From Rhypophila decipiens (taxonomy: Eukaryota; Ascomycota; Sordariomycetes; Sordariales; Naviculisporaceae), in NCBI GenBank assembly GCA_033297075.1, contig MU858228.1:1-64000 (forward strand): a DNA stretch of 64,000 bases. The letters are read 5' to 3'. The notes under the pieces were generated by a model, which saw only the letters and a list, made by a program, of their open reading frames with translations, had not been told where the DNA came from and did no database searches. This document shows positions 44,195 through 54,590 of the stretch, in pieces (the first letter of the stretch is position 1; the number at the start of each line of letters is the position of its first letter). The translations under genes were made by a program, and so were the position numbers.

Positions 44195-45541
44195 ATGATG
44201 CGGCGACCGCTTCCTACCGGCTCGGGCCTGCTGCCTTGTCAGATCTGCGGGCTCATCACCAGACAGCAAAATACTGTTGTCCGCTCCGCCAAGCGTTCCT
44301 TTGTCACACTCGATGCCGGCAGACGGCTTGCCAAGTTGCCGCAAACACCAATATCCTCGCCGATTCAGTCTCGCCTCTTTTCGACTTCGCCGTCATGGCT
44401 GAAGATGAAACGGCCTGGTGCGTCCAAGAGCCCGAGTGACACTGCCAGATTTGCCCAGTCATCGGCCTCGGAGGCATCACTGTCGGCCGAGAAAGACCTG
44501 TCTTCTCAACAGCAAATACAACCTGCCGAACTCGCAGACTTGGCTGCTGCTGTCGACCGTGTTACTAAGACTTTTGTGGCCCAGGAGGGCATCCCATCTG
44601 AGCACATGACGCTCACCGCCCTGCAGGCATGCACGCAGGCTGCTGGCAAGTTGCCATTGGACACGGCCCATCCACCAGTGACTTCAAAGAAGTCGCAGAA
44701 CCAATCTCTCAACCTGCTTGAGCTGGATACCAACGGCCGGAAAGGCGGTGATGGCTCCGACATTAAATCACAGATAAATGGTCTGGCCGATAAGATTTCT
44801 GGGGCGGCATACAGCATAATATCCCACCCGCCTGTTGTCATTACTCCACAGCTTCTCCAGAAATACATCGCCCTCCAGGCTCGTCTTGGCAGACCAGAGT
44901 CATTGCCACAGGTCCTGGAGCTTTTCGCCTCGAAACCCACACCCCGGCTTATTTCAGGCTCGATCCGTTATACTGAACGGAACCCAGATAGTATGAAGAA
45001 TGCGACCGAACCTGAAGTCACTGAAGCCGCCATTGATGCTGCCGTTGCGGCGAGAAATCTGGATGCCGCCATCGGTATCGTGGAGAACACGTACGGCGCA
45101 AAGCCCTTCAAGCAGTCAAAACTCGTTTCCAGAGCTCTGCTACCTGGTATAATTGCGGGATCGGCCCCGATTGGCATCTACCTGATAGCTACACGGGTTG
45201 CCCACATCCAGGAGGCGTTTGACCAAGGCATCTTCACCATGGTGGCATTTGCTGGAATTTTTACCTACTATGTCTGTACGGGCAGTCTCGGCCTGATCGC
45301 GATGGGCACATTCAACGATCATATGAAGCGGGTCAGTTGGGCAGAAGGGATTCCGCTGTGGGAGAGATGGTTACGCGAGGAAGAGCGGGCCGCCTACGAC
45401 AAGATCGCATGCTCCTTCGGCTTCTCTGATGAACTACGGGCAGGAGAGGAGGAGGGGGAGGAATTTGAGTCCCTCCGGGAATTCATGTTGCACAGGGGAA
45501 TGATTCTCGACAAGGTGAATCTGATGCCCGGGATGAGCTAG
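44195..45541 (+). CDS. Conserved-looking fungal protein, probable mitochondrial membrane protein
   Basis: A single exon encodes 448 residues; I do not recognise the family. The N-terminal ~70 residues are rich in R, S and T with almost no acidic residues (RSAKRSFVTLDAGRRLAKLP, then LFSTSPSWLKMKRPG) and look like a mitochondrial presequence. A hydrophilic, serine-rich linker follows, then a helical part (LLQKYIALQARLGRPESLPQ with AAIDAAVAARNLDAAIGIVE) that resembles short helical repeats. Two hydrophobic spans lie at about 310-370 (LLPGIIAGSAPIGIYLIATR and FTMVAFAGIFTYYVCTGSLG), separated by a short loop, then a charged C-terminus (MKRVSWAEGIPLWERWLREE). An inner-membrane protein with both ends on one side is plausible; function unknown. 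Confidence 0.8.
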   Translation: MMRRPLPTGSGLLPCQICGLITRQQNTVVRSAKRSFVTLDAGRRLAKLPQTPISSPIQSRLFSTSPSWLKMKRPGASKSPSDTARFAQSSASEASLSAEKDLSSQQQIQPAELADLAAAVDRVTKTFVAQEGIPSEHMTLTALQACTQAAGKLPLDTAHPPVTSKKSQNQSLNLLELDTNGRKGGDGSDIKSQINGLADKISGAAYSIISHPPVVITPQLLQKYIALQARLGRPESLPQVLELFASKPTPRLISGSIRYTERNPDSMKNATEPEVTEAAIDAAVAARNLDAAIGIVENTYGAKPFKQSKLVSRALLPGIIAGSAPIGIYLIATRVAHIQEAFDQGIFTMVAFAGIFTYYVCTGSLGLIAMGTFNDHMKRVSWAEGIPLWERWLREEERAAYDKIACSFGFSDELRAGEEEGEEFESLREFMLHRGMILDKVNLMPGMS

Positions 45542-46690
45542 TTTTTGTGCGGTCTTGGAAGTTGGAGGACCGCAGCAGTGTAAATTGACTGGAATGTATA
45601 TTGAGAGAAATCGAGCGCCCCCGTGAGAACCAAGGCCGTCTTACTCGGGGCTTTTTTGCCCAACTTCTCGACCGATATCCGTACCCTGCAAGTGATCGGC
45701 GGAGGTGGGGGGGGGCGGGCCAGTCTTGGCTGTGAGAGAGGGAAGGGAGGACGAGTTACGGGTACGTCTGTTGATTTTCAGTGTTGACTTTTGCTTCCGT
45801 TGATGCCAAGAAACGAAAGAGATATCAATCCTGGGATGGGCCAGCACAGCCGAGAAGTGTGGACGAGGGCCAAGACATGTTGTGCAAATGGCAGTTCTGC
45901 GGCTTTCCCTCCAGACGAACCGGGGTCATCGGGAAAAGGAGTTCGGATCGAAAAGAGCAGAAAGTTGGGTTCCATCTTTTTTTTGTCCCATCCATTTCCT
46001 TGTCCCATACTGCCTTGCCTCCCCCACCCAGAAAGAGGCGTGTTTACTATGCATATGTATACTATATATTTATTTTTCTTAGCCTTTGCTTCCCTTCTTA
46101 AGTACCTCCCATGCTTGCTTGCTTGCGGCCGGGACCCCGGCGACTAGGACAAGCCCGCACCGCGCGATTCAAGCACACGCCCCCCCGGGCATATTGTAAA
46201 ATATCGGGCATAACTGCTCCGCCGGTTGAAAGTTGATGTATACTGCAAAGTTACTTTTGCGTCACCCTGCAGTCCTCTGTATACCGCCCCCCCTTGTACA
46301 TACAAACACACACACACACACGACAAGCTTGAGAGACGACTTGAGAGGAACCAGCCAAGTACCTGTCCATTCTTTACCCCGGATTTCCACATGTATATTT
46401 AACATTTCCCGCTCCCGGATCCTTTTCTTCTTTCCCACCATATCATACCACACCAACAAGGATCTAGAAAAGAAAATCGTACGATTTTCTTCATTCTGCC
46501 CTTTGCTCGCTCATTACTATCTCACTCTGACCTCACATCAACATAGCGTCTAGAACACGCCAGTTCAACGTTGCAATAGCTACGCTCCTTCTACTACCTA
46601 CTTGCTTACTTACCTTACCCTACCCTTGCTTGGGAACCCTTTTTATACTCGTCTTGTTCCCGCCTCTCTCTTCTCCTTCTCTTACGAGAG
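45542..46690. other. Spacer with CA microsatellite and long leader
   Basis: 1.15 kb without a supported gene. It has a (CA)n tract at about 46306-46321. The last ~200 bp are strongly pyrimidine-rich (CTACTACCTACTTGC, TCTCTCTTCTCCTTCTC), consistent with the leader of the next gene. Confidence 0.45.
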
Positions 46691-47910
46691 ATGGCTGGTG
46701 GCTTCAGCCCCGTCGACGAGGCAAGATGTGAGCACTATGCCGCCTTTGCCTCGCACCTCGGGCGCAAGGAATTCGACTACATCTACTGGGGCCTGTTTAT
46801 ATTTGTCATTCTCATGCTTTTTCTCTCGTCATGGCAATACAGCGGGTATGTCTTTCCCTACCTAGCCCTACCGGCCTGCTCGAACTTACATTCTGACAAA
46901 AAATATATTCTAGCGACTTTGACGCAGTCCAAAATTTCGAGATCGGCAGCCGCGAGTACCGCAAAAAGATGAAAAAGTGCCTCGCCATCTGCTCCGTCTA
47001 CTCGGCCGTCTCGGTGGTTGCCATCGTGATGGAGGTCTACGCCCTCATGGCGCTGCAGTTCTGCGACGGCGAGGATCTCATGTCGCTGTACTGGTCCACC
47101 TGGACCGTGCTACAAGTCGGAGCGCTCATTGCCATCTTTGGCATCCTGCTGTCTGTCTTTAACGGCCTGAGGGGGAACAAGAACCCGCCCTGGGCGCTCG
47201 CCTTGGGGACTCCCGTGCTGGTGGTTGCGGGTATTGGACATGCTGTGCACGGGGCCATGCGCAAGCGGGTGCAAAAGGTCCGGACGAGCAGGAGTATGAG
47301 TCGTTCGAGGGATAGAAGATCAAGAGGTAGGGGCATGTCGGTGGGTAGTAGCAACGCGGGCATGTTGCAGGTTCATCATCATCAGTCTTGCAGTACCAGC
47401 AGGGGACGGTCGATGAGCGAGGGGATGAGCTTGAGTCAGGAGGCGACTATCGGGGTGGACGACAGCGAGAGAGAGGATTCAGGCGAGTACAAGGCCAAGC
47501 TGGTGGGCTATACACCCGAGGGATCACCCATCATCCAGTTCTACGAGGAGCCGCCTACTTTTCGCATTTCGGCGGAAAGGGGATCGGTTCTGGGAAGGAG
47601 CGAGAATGGGCAGGTTATTGTGGCGTTTAGGAAGAATATGACTATTCTTACCGAGGGCTTCAGCAGCGGCGGCGGTGGTGGCGGGGGTTACTATGATGGT
47701 GGTGTTGCGTCTTCGTGGAGGGAAAAGTCCAAGTCGAAGTCGAATAGTCTGGTCCCTCCCACGCCGCCTACACCACTTACGCCGGCTTCGAACGCAAACT
47801 CGACTTCGTTCTTGCTACCGCCTGCTTCGCCAGCCCCCCCGTCGACACCGCGGCCTGCTGTGGTGAGGATCGCTACGCCCGATGACGACCTACCCCTACC
47901 TCCTGTATGA
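46691..47910 (+). CDS. Uncharacterised fungal four-span membrane protein
   Basis: Two exons (46691-46845, 46914-47910) encode 383 residues; family not recognised. Four hydrophobic spans sit in the first ~190 residues: IYWGLFIFVILMLFLSSW, CLAICSVYSAVSVVAIVMEV, YWSTWTVLQVGALIAIFGIL and LALGTPVLVVAGIGHAVHG. The rest is a long, probably cytosolic tail: SR-rich (RTSRSMSRSRDRRSRGRGMS), a moderately ordered part (YKAKLVGYTPEGSPIIQFYE, then QVIVAFRKNMTILTEGF), a glycine run and a proline-rich end. The intron interrupts just after span 1, in phase 2, with a TATTCTAG acceptor. The SR block suggests phosphorylation, which is inference only. Confidence 0.82.
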
Positions 47911-50900
47911 CGACTTATGAAAGATCTTGGCTTTTTTGTTCTGTGGGACCGGCATATTTTCTAACGACTGTTTTTTCTTGGATGGACGGATGGATATCAA
48001 TTTGTTTACTTGGCTTGGCAAAGACAGCAAAGACTCACTGTCTGGGATGGATGATTTGGATGGACGGATGGGATAACTACCTCATGTGGATCAATCAGCT
48101 TGGTCCTGTCTTTTTGTTTCATTTTTGGCTGTTTTCGTTTTGCTTTCCTTGGAAACGGCATATTCATCGTGCTACCTACTCCCAGTTATTGGAAGCACTC
48201 ACAAAGCATGTACCTAGCGGTTTTTATTTTTTATTTTTAATCTGTTTTAAAATGTATGGGGGCTTTCCCGAATTCTGCGGAATATTACTCATTTGGGCTC
48301 AAGTCATCATTCTGTTCTATATGATTTCAGCGTGGAGCTTACGGAGTTTACTCTTCCTGTCGTGATAACATTGCATATTGCTGCATTTTCACGGGTCCTG
48401 TATGACCAGGGGTGAGAAACGGGCGGTGCTGAGTGAGTGGGTACAGACAGATAGGTGAAATCGAAAACAGAGTATCAATGATGATCTGCGGTATCTGCCC
48501 AGGACGGATATCTGCCTTGCTTGGCGAGATCTGAGATGGGCAAAAAGCCGTCTGCGTGGGTCACTGTGTCGTGAATTTACGTATTTTGTCCGTCCTTAGT
48601 TGACACATGTTTTTTTCCTGGTAGCCCCTCGGCGGGGAAAAGATTGGCTATCTGGTATGATATGATGCCGTGACCAAAATGATATGCGGTACTACGTGAA
48701 ATCTTTGGTGAGTTGAAAAGGTGAGGTTGACGATTCAGGGACTTATCTGACATCATGAATGAACTCGTCAGAATAACCTTTGGTCATTTATCCAACGAGA
48801 TACGGTACACGAGGTGTTACAATTATATCTAGATTTCATATCAGCAAGTTGAGATATAGTGAAGGCTCGGATACCGACGTGCTTATTGACGCTGTACGCA
48901 GCCAGCGAACCAGCCTCAGTAAGACCTACATCTTGGCGGTGACTACTTGCAAAGACGGGAAAGAGCGAGAGGCGAGCTCGCAAACCGATGACAATTATGT
49001 GGACATGGAAACGGATACGGACACTGACATGGTGATATCTATCTGTAATTTGTCCGAGTGTGACTGACGGACGAGACGGGCGGACAGGGACAGAACAAAA
49101 GAACAGAGACGATGCAAGTCGAAACCGTATTGCACATTGTGTCGGCACTTGAATGTGTCACTTTCTCTCCGGGAAATACGGAGAGATTCTAAGTAAATTT
49201 GTCCATGCCCATGGAAGTGGAGAGAAGAATCATCCAGGGGGGCAAGGTGTAATGGCAGTGTGAACAAGACGGAATAGAAAACTCACGATAAACGACACAT
49301 TTCCCATCCTCTCAAGGATCTTGATTGTGAGTTAGTTACCCTTCAAGGTTCTCACTCGACGTATATCTCCATCGATCTGCCAATTTGCGGCGAGAAAGAA
49401 TAAGCGAAAGCGCCCATCGCCCAGTTACAGCTCGTCGAGAACCATCGTGATGACAGGTTTGGGCCATCTAACTGGCTGGTTGGCTGTCCAAGTGAGCGAG
49501 CGAGCGAGTGAGAGATATACGTACCGTCATCCCCAGAGGTCAATTTAACCTCCGTCCATAATACACTCTATTATGCAGTACCAAGCCCACAGATAAAATC
49601 ATATAAGCAACTGCCACATATCCACCCGCACCCTCCTTTACCTGCGTTGAGGTTCACTCGTTTTTTTGGCGGAATGACGGGGGAGGCGTTCGTCCCGTTC
49701 AGGTAGGCGCTAGTGGTTCGGACGTTTTGTTGAGTATACAGTCCGTCTTGTCCGTCCGTGTGTGTGAATCCCGCCTCTGTGGGTGTGAGCAAGTTCATGT
49801 ATGCGAACTTGCTGTATCTGTTGAGTTGGTGTGCGGACTTTTAAGGTATGTGCCAAGGGAAAAGGTTGCACACACAGAATTGCCAGGTATCAAAATGGCT
49901 TATCAGATCGTCGATGAGGATCTGATGGTCGTAAAGATGGTGGGTTTGACTGAGTGAAAAGGTTTAAACGGGGGGTCACAACAATGGCAGGACCCAAGAA
50001 TCCCAAGACCGACAGAATAAAAAGTGACGACCGAAAGGGGCAGAGCGTATCCGTATTCTTCCAAATCCCAGATGTATGTGGATAGGAGAAAGGTAGAACC
50101 GCATATCTTCCAACTGGGATTCCGCCGAACCGTCCATCGAGAAGATGCAGTTTGGGATCACCGAAGTTCGGTCTCATCAGAGATAAACAATCATAGGGGG
50201 TGAGACACACAGAGTAGCCAAGGGCCAAGCAAATCAACCCAAGACTTCCAAGGCGGGTTCTAAGAAGGCTTATTGCAGATCGGCATTTCTGCCACTCGCT
50301 GCTTTCGACATCAGCATCGCACAAATCGTTATCCGTATTCAGCTGTGGAAAAACCATTGTTCAGCCAAGATCGATTTCATCAGCCTCCATCATGCCCAAT
50401 ACACTCCGTAGGCTTGCTTGCCTAGTGTAACCCGCAACTTTGATCCGACGAAGCACCCCCCGGCCCTATCTACGTCGACACGCAGGACCTAGCGCTGCCC
50501 ATGTGATTAGCTGCCGTACCTCTTTACCAGACCCTTGGCACTTGAGATGTAACACAAACAAGCGGCATATAAAACGCCCCTCCCGTTCTAGATCTACGCG
50601 GCCCCGGTCACCTAATAAACGTTAAATACCCGTATTTGACTGCTTTTATTTTGGCTCGTGCTCGCGTCGGTTCGCTTCCCGAGCGACGCACTCTGTCTGC
50701 ACCGAAATGGATGGCTGGCGTCCACTCTCCCTCACAAAAAATCAGCCGCCTCCGTTCCGTCATCGGGGCCTGACTTCAACCTCTTCCGTGTCCCGTCCCT
50801 TGGCGGTGACATCCGGAGCGACAGAGACAAGCACAGAAAAGTAAACAAGACCTATCGCCCCACCCCTCCATGTTGGCTTTGTCTTTATTCTGTTTGGTTC

Positions 50901-50914
50901 CCATCCCCGCTCAG
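47911..50914. other. 3-kb convergent gene-free spacer
   Basis: Lies between the stops of the 46691 gene and the CHORD gene. The frames within it are short, overlap on both strands and show no domains. GGATGGACGGATGG recurs at about 47980 and 48057. No RNA gene recognised. Confidence 0.45.
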
Positions 50915-52231
50915 CTACTGTGCCCTTCCGGCTCGGCCAATTTGCAGAATTTCCCCTGTTAGCCGGTCATCACTCCGTAGCACCGGCCAAGAGCTGCCGT
51001 CAGCCTTGACAAGGTTTACCTCCAGCTTTGTGCCCAAGATCTTGAAGGTCGATTGGGCGGCATCGATGGGGGCGAACAGGGGTACTTCTGCCTTGTAGCG
51101 CTTCGGCACTGGGGAGTCGGTCGTCGGCAGATCTAATTCTAGCCTTTGTTCCCCGAAGACGACCTTGGCCGCGTCCTTATCAATCTTCTTTAGGAAAAAA
51201 GAGGCGATTACTGAGGTAGCCGTCTGATAGAAGTCGTGCCTGTGTGGTCGATATGTCAGCATATCGTCGCAAAAGTCACCCGGCCATTCTTTTGGCAACA
51301 TTGCGTCCGAGACGGTTCGAAGAGAAAAGCTTGATGATCGTGGGCGACTGCAGCTTGACACAGCCTTCCTTGGCCAGCCTTGGCTGCGGAACAACGGCCG
51401 CACGAAACCAAGCACGAAACCGAACCGCACTGGGTCTGTTGAGAGCACGGGATCGCTGTCTTACCTTACTGTCTCGAGGACCTCCTCCCCAGCAGGAGCG
51501 CCCTTGCCAGCTGCATCCTTGGTCCCGCTGCCAATAAACAAGTGCCGGTCTTTGGTCTTGCAGCCCTCTATCTTCATAAACTGGTCAAACTCGAGCACCC
51601 GCCGCTTACAGCAGGTGTAGCCCTTGCTGCCTTCGTGGAAAATCGGGGCACCAGGGTGATGGGTACACTTCTCACCCTCCCTGCTGGCTCCCTTGTTGTA
51701 AATTGCGCCGCAGGCCTTCCGCCTGCACACGCGGCCATCCGGGATCTCGATCCCTTCTTCATCGTCTTCAGACTCTGCGGGCTGCGGAGGAGGAGTTGGC
51801 GCGTGTTGTGGGGCTGCTGAAATGGGAGCACGAGGTGGTGGCGGAGGAAGGTTGGTTGTTTCGAGAAGCGAGGGATCTGCCTCTTTCTTCTCAATCTTGG
51901 GAGGAAGGTCCGTTGTGCTGTGCTTCCCTTCGGTACAAGGCTCAATGCTCATGAATTCCTCGAAAGTGAGGACGCGAGGTTTGCAACACTTCCATCCTGT
52001 TGAGATCACACACAACTGCGTTAGCAAGTATCATGACAGCCATGGCAAGGGACTCATTGGCCGACTTCCGCAGAGGGGGCTTGAGACTACACGGAAAGCA
52101 AGCCAATTGCACCTGCTCAACATACCCTTCTGTCCTTCGTGAAAGATTGGAGGACCAGGATGGTAGCGGCAGACCTCGTCTGGATCTGTGTACGTCTTGC
52201 CGCAACCTTGATGGACACACTTCTGAGCCAT
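50915..52231 (-). CDS. CHORD-CS domain HSP90 co-chaperone (CHORDC1-like)
   Basis: Three exons (52231-52126, 51996-51465, 51239-50915) encode 320 residues. CHORD-CS proteins bind HSP90 and, in relatives, SGT1. CHORD-I (about 4-61) reads CVHQGCGKTYTDPDEVCRYH, PGPPIFHEGQKGWKCC, then EPCTEGKH. After a proline-rich linker CHORD-II (about 126-188) reads CRRKACGAIYNKG, CTHHPGAPIFHEGSKG, YTCCKRRVLEFDQFM and EGCKTKDRH. Both have the Cys/His zinc ligands. The CS domain occupies about 214-305: VRHDFYQTATSVIASFFLKK, FGEQRLELDLPT, YKAEVPLFAPIDAAQSTFKI and LGTKLEVNLVKADGSSWPVL. The second donor is doubled (GTAAGGTAAG); only the inner one gives the expected VRHDFY junction. Confidence 0.93.
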
Positions 52232-53012
52232 GACGTTGGATCGTTCCTTGTTCGAATTAGGGTCTAATTGTCCGATTCGCTCTCTGCTAGAGTAGACCAG
52301 CAGCTCTTTAATCTATTCGCGGCCTTGGAAACGGGAGGAGGAACAAGAGTTCTTGGGGATGCTTGTTTGCGACTGGGATAAAAAGATTGGGCGGTAACGA
52401 GGGAAAAATTAAAAAAGAGGTTCAATCTGACAGACACAGGGGGAGCTTTAGCCCAGCAGGCACGGTACTTTGGATCAATTATGGGCTGGGCTGTTATGGG
52501 CTGAGCTCCCTAGCTTGTCCCGCCGTCGAAGCTGCTTCGAAGAGCATGGAAGCTTCCGTTCACCTTTGGCATGCGCGACTCGCGACGTCGTTAGAAGGTT
52601 GGTGGGGGCGGGGAAACGCACTGTCCAGGCTGCTGTGATGTGTATTCAAGCTGTGGATTCTGTTACGTACGAAACTCTCGTACGGGTACGGTACGCTCCA
52701 ATCGGGTATGTCCAGGTATTCGCTTGTGACGGGAAGTTTATTTCAGTTCAAGTTCAATTCCCGGTATTGCACTTGCACTAGCGTCAATACGCGTATTAGC
52801 CGTACGAATCCCAAATCGAGATAGTGCGGCTCATCACTTTCTGCGATTTTCAGATTTGGGATTGGATCCCGAATTCTCGATTTCGATGTTGCTCTTCAAT
52901 TTTCTCAATCACCCATTTGTTGCAAACAGACCCAAACAACCCGAGAAGAAACCCACACACAACTCTGCCGGAAAGTGGCAGGACCGGCCAAGCCCTAGGG
53001 AAATAAGCAAAT
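52232..53012. promoter_or_regulatory. Divergent upstream region of CHORD and glutaredoxin-like genes
   Basis: 781 bp between ATGs with no supported gene. It must hold both promoters. A GTACG-rich patch (TACGTACG, CGTACGGGTACGGTACG, about 52665-52692) is the only distinctive sequence. Confidence 0.45.
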
Positions 53013-53398
53013 ATGCGCGCGACCATTCGGCTGCTGCAGTCCTGCAGAATCACACTCTTCACTCGGGAAAACTGCGGGCTATGTGTTCAAGCAAAAACCG
53101 TGTTATCTGACGTCTGGGATAAGCGGCCGTTCGCTTTCAAGGAAATCGACATCGTCAAGCCTGAGTCTAAGAGCTGGCGGGACTTGTATGACTTTGACGT
53201 GCCTGTGGTATGTACATAGCTATTCTACCAATTTCATATCATCTCGGAACTGGACGCTTACAAGATGAACAGATACACATCAGCAAAGCCCAAAACCCAG
53301 AAGAGGATCCAAATCTCTCCTCCAAGGCCATCAAGCTGATGCACCGGTTCACTCCTGAGGAAGTAGAGGCCAAGATGGATGCTGCTGAGAGGTCATAG
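53013..53398 (+). CDS. Glutaredoxin-like protein (DUF836 type)
   Basis: Two exons (53013-53207, 53273-53398) encode 106 residues. The thioredoxin-fold start reads CRITLFTRENCGLCVQAKTV, with a CGLC redox pair at residues 21-24. It continues FAFKEIDIVKPESKSWRDLY and DFDVPVIHISK, where VPVIHI is the cis-proline region. It matches the small glutaredoxin-like family of fungi (yeast YDR286C type). The substrate is unknown and mitochondrial location is possible from the basic start MRATIRLLQSCR. The stop lies only 39 bp from the stop of the convergent aldolase gene. Confidence 0.88.
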
Positions 53399-53437
53399 CC
53401 GCCGCCCTCTCATCCTCCCGTCAAGACTCCACTCACT

Positions 53438-54590
53438 TCAATATGAACCTCCTTGCCCGAGTTTCGAGACCCCCTTTGCAGTGGCAATTTCATTCGCCAT
53501 GAAGCCTTGCAAGCCTGTCATATCTGTAGCAACGCTGATCATATGAAATCCCATATCGGCACATGCCTTTGCGTGAGCTGAACCTGAGCAGAATATGCCG
53601 CACTTCTTCCCGGCCGCCTCAGCCGCCTTCAGGATCCTGTTCATGGCCTCGTGCAGCTCGGGGTCTATCTTTCCGTTGATGATTGGGTGCCCAATGTTGT
53701 TTCCCAGATCAAAGGGCCCGATGAAGACAACGTCGACAAGCGGCGCAATCTCCTCGACTGCGTCCAAAGCCTCCTTGGTTTCGATTTGCACCATGACCAA
53801 GGTGCCCTCATTCGCTTGCTGGAGGTACTCAGTGAACGTGGGCATGGGCTCAAAGTTTTGCATCGCAAAGGGCGACCCGAACCCTCGTCGGCCCTGGGGA
53901 GGAAACTTTGCCGCCGTCACCACCTGTTTGGTCTCCTCCACAGTCCGGATCAGTGGCACGAGGATCTATACAGGTCAATAATGGTATCCCAGGAAACGGG
54001 GACCGGCTTTCCGACTTACTCCATGCGCTCCGCTGTCCAATGCTCCTGGGGTCAAATCAGCATGCCTTCTCATATGCGGAAACAGATTGCTGGATGTCAC
54101 TCACGTTTTATCATCCATCCTTGAAGATCAGGAATGCGAACGATGGGAGAAACACCGAGGGCAGCAATGGCGGGGACTGCTTCGTGCATTGCAGCATCTA
54201 ATCTTCTCTCTTTAGTCACTTCACTTCATCCAAGAGTCCCGGGCTGGCGGTGTCGACAGATGTATAATGCTTGAAATTATGGCATGTTCCAGGCCTACCA
54301 TCAATGTTCCCATGCTCACAGTCTACCATCACCCAATCGACACCAGAGCGCGCTAGGATCCTCGAGATATTTGCCCCAGGTAGCATCTGCCACAGCCCCA
54401 TAGAGGGCCCCTTGTTGTCGATAAAGGTTTGCTTGAGCCTGTTTGCCCCAATCATTTTGGTTGTTGATTCCATCGTGGAAAGTAGTTGCTTTTGTCTTGT
54501 GATACTGTAACTCAATTGTACGGGACGAAGTCGAGAGACTTTGAGAATTGATTGCCTTATACTTCGAATGGCAAGATTTGGTGGAGTCAT
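53438..54590 (-). CDS. HpcH/HpaI aldolase family protein
   Basis: Four exons (54590-54299, 54197-54105, 54045-54020, 53965-53438) encode 312 residues from the first ATG. The family is class II, metal-dependent 2-keto-3-deoxy sugar/acid aldolases. Motifs: SMGLWQMLPGANISRILARS, GVDWVMVDCEHGNIDD, VPAIAALGVSPIVRIPDLQG, ALDSGAHGILVPLIRTVEET, the metal-binding VMVQIETKEALDAVEEI and DVVFIGPFDLGNNIGHP. The N-terminal extension before MESTTKM (ATG at 54473) is Arg/Ser-rich without acids and may be a mitochondrial presequence; starting at 54473 gives 273 residues, a usual length. Exon 3 is only 26 nt. The true substrate is not evident. Confidence 0.88.
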
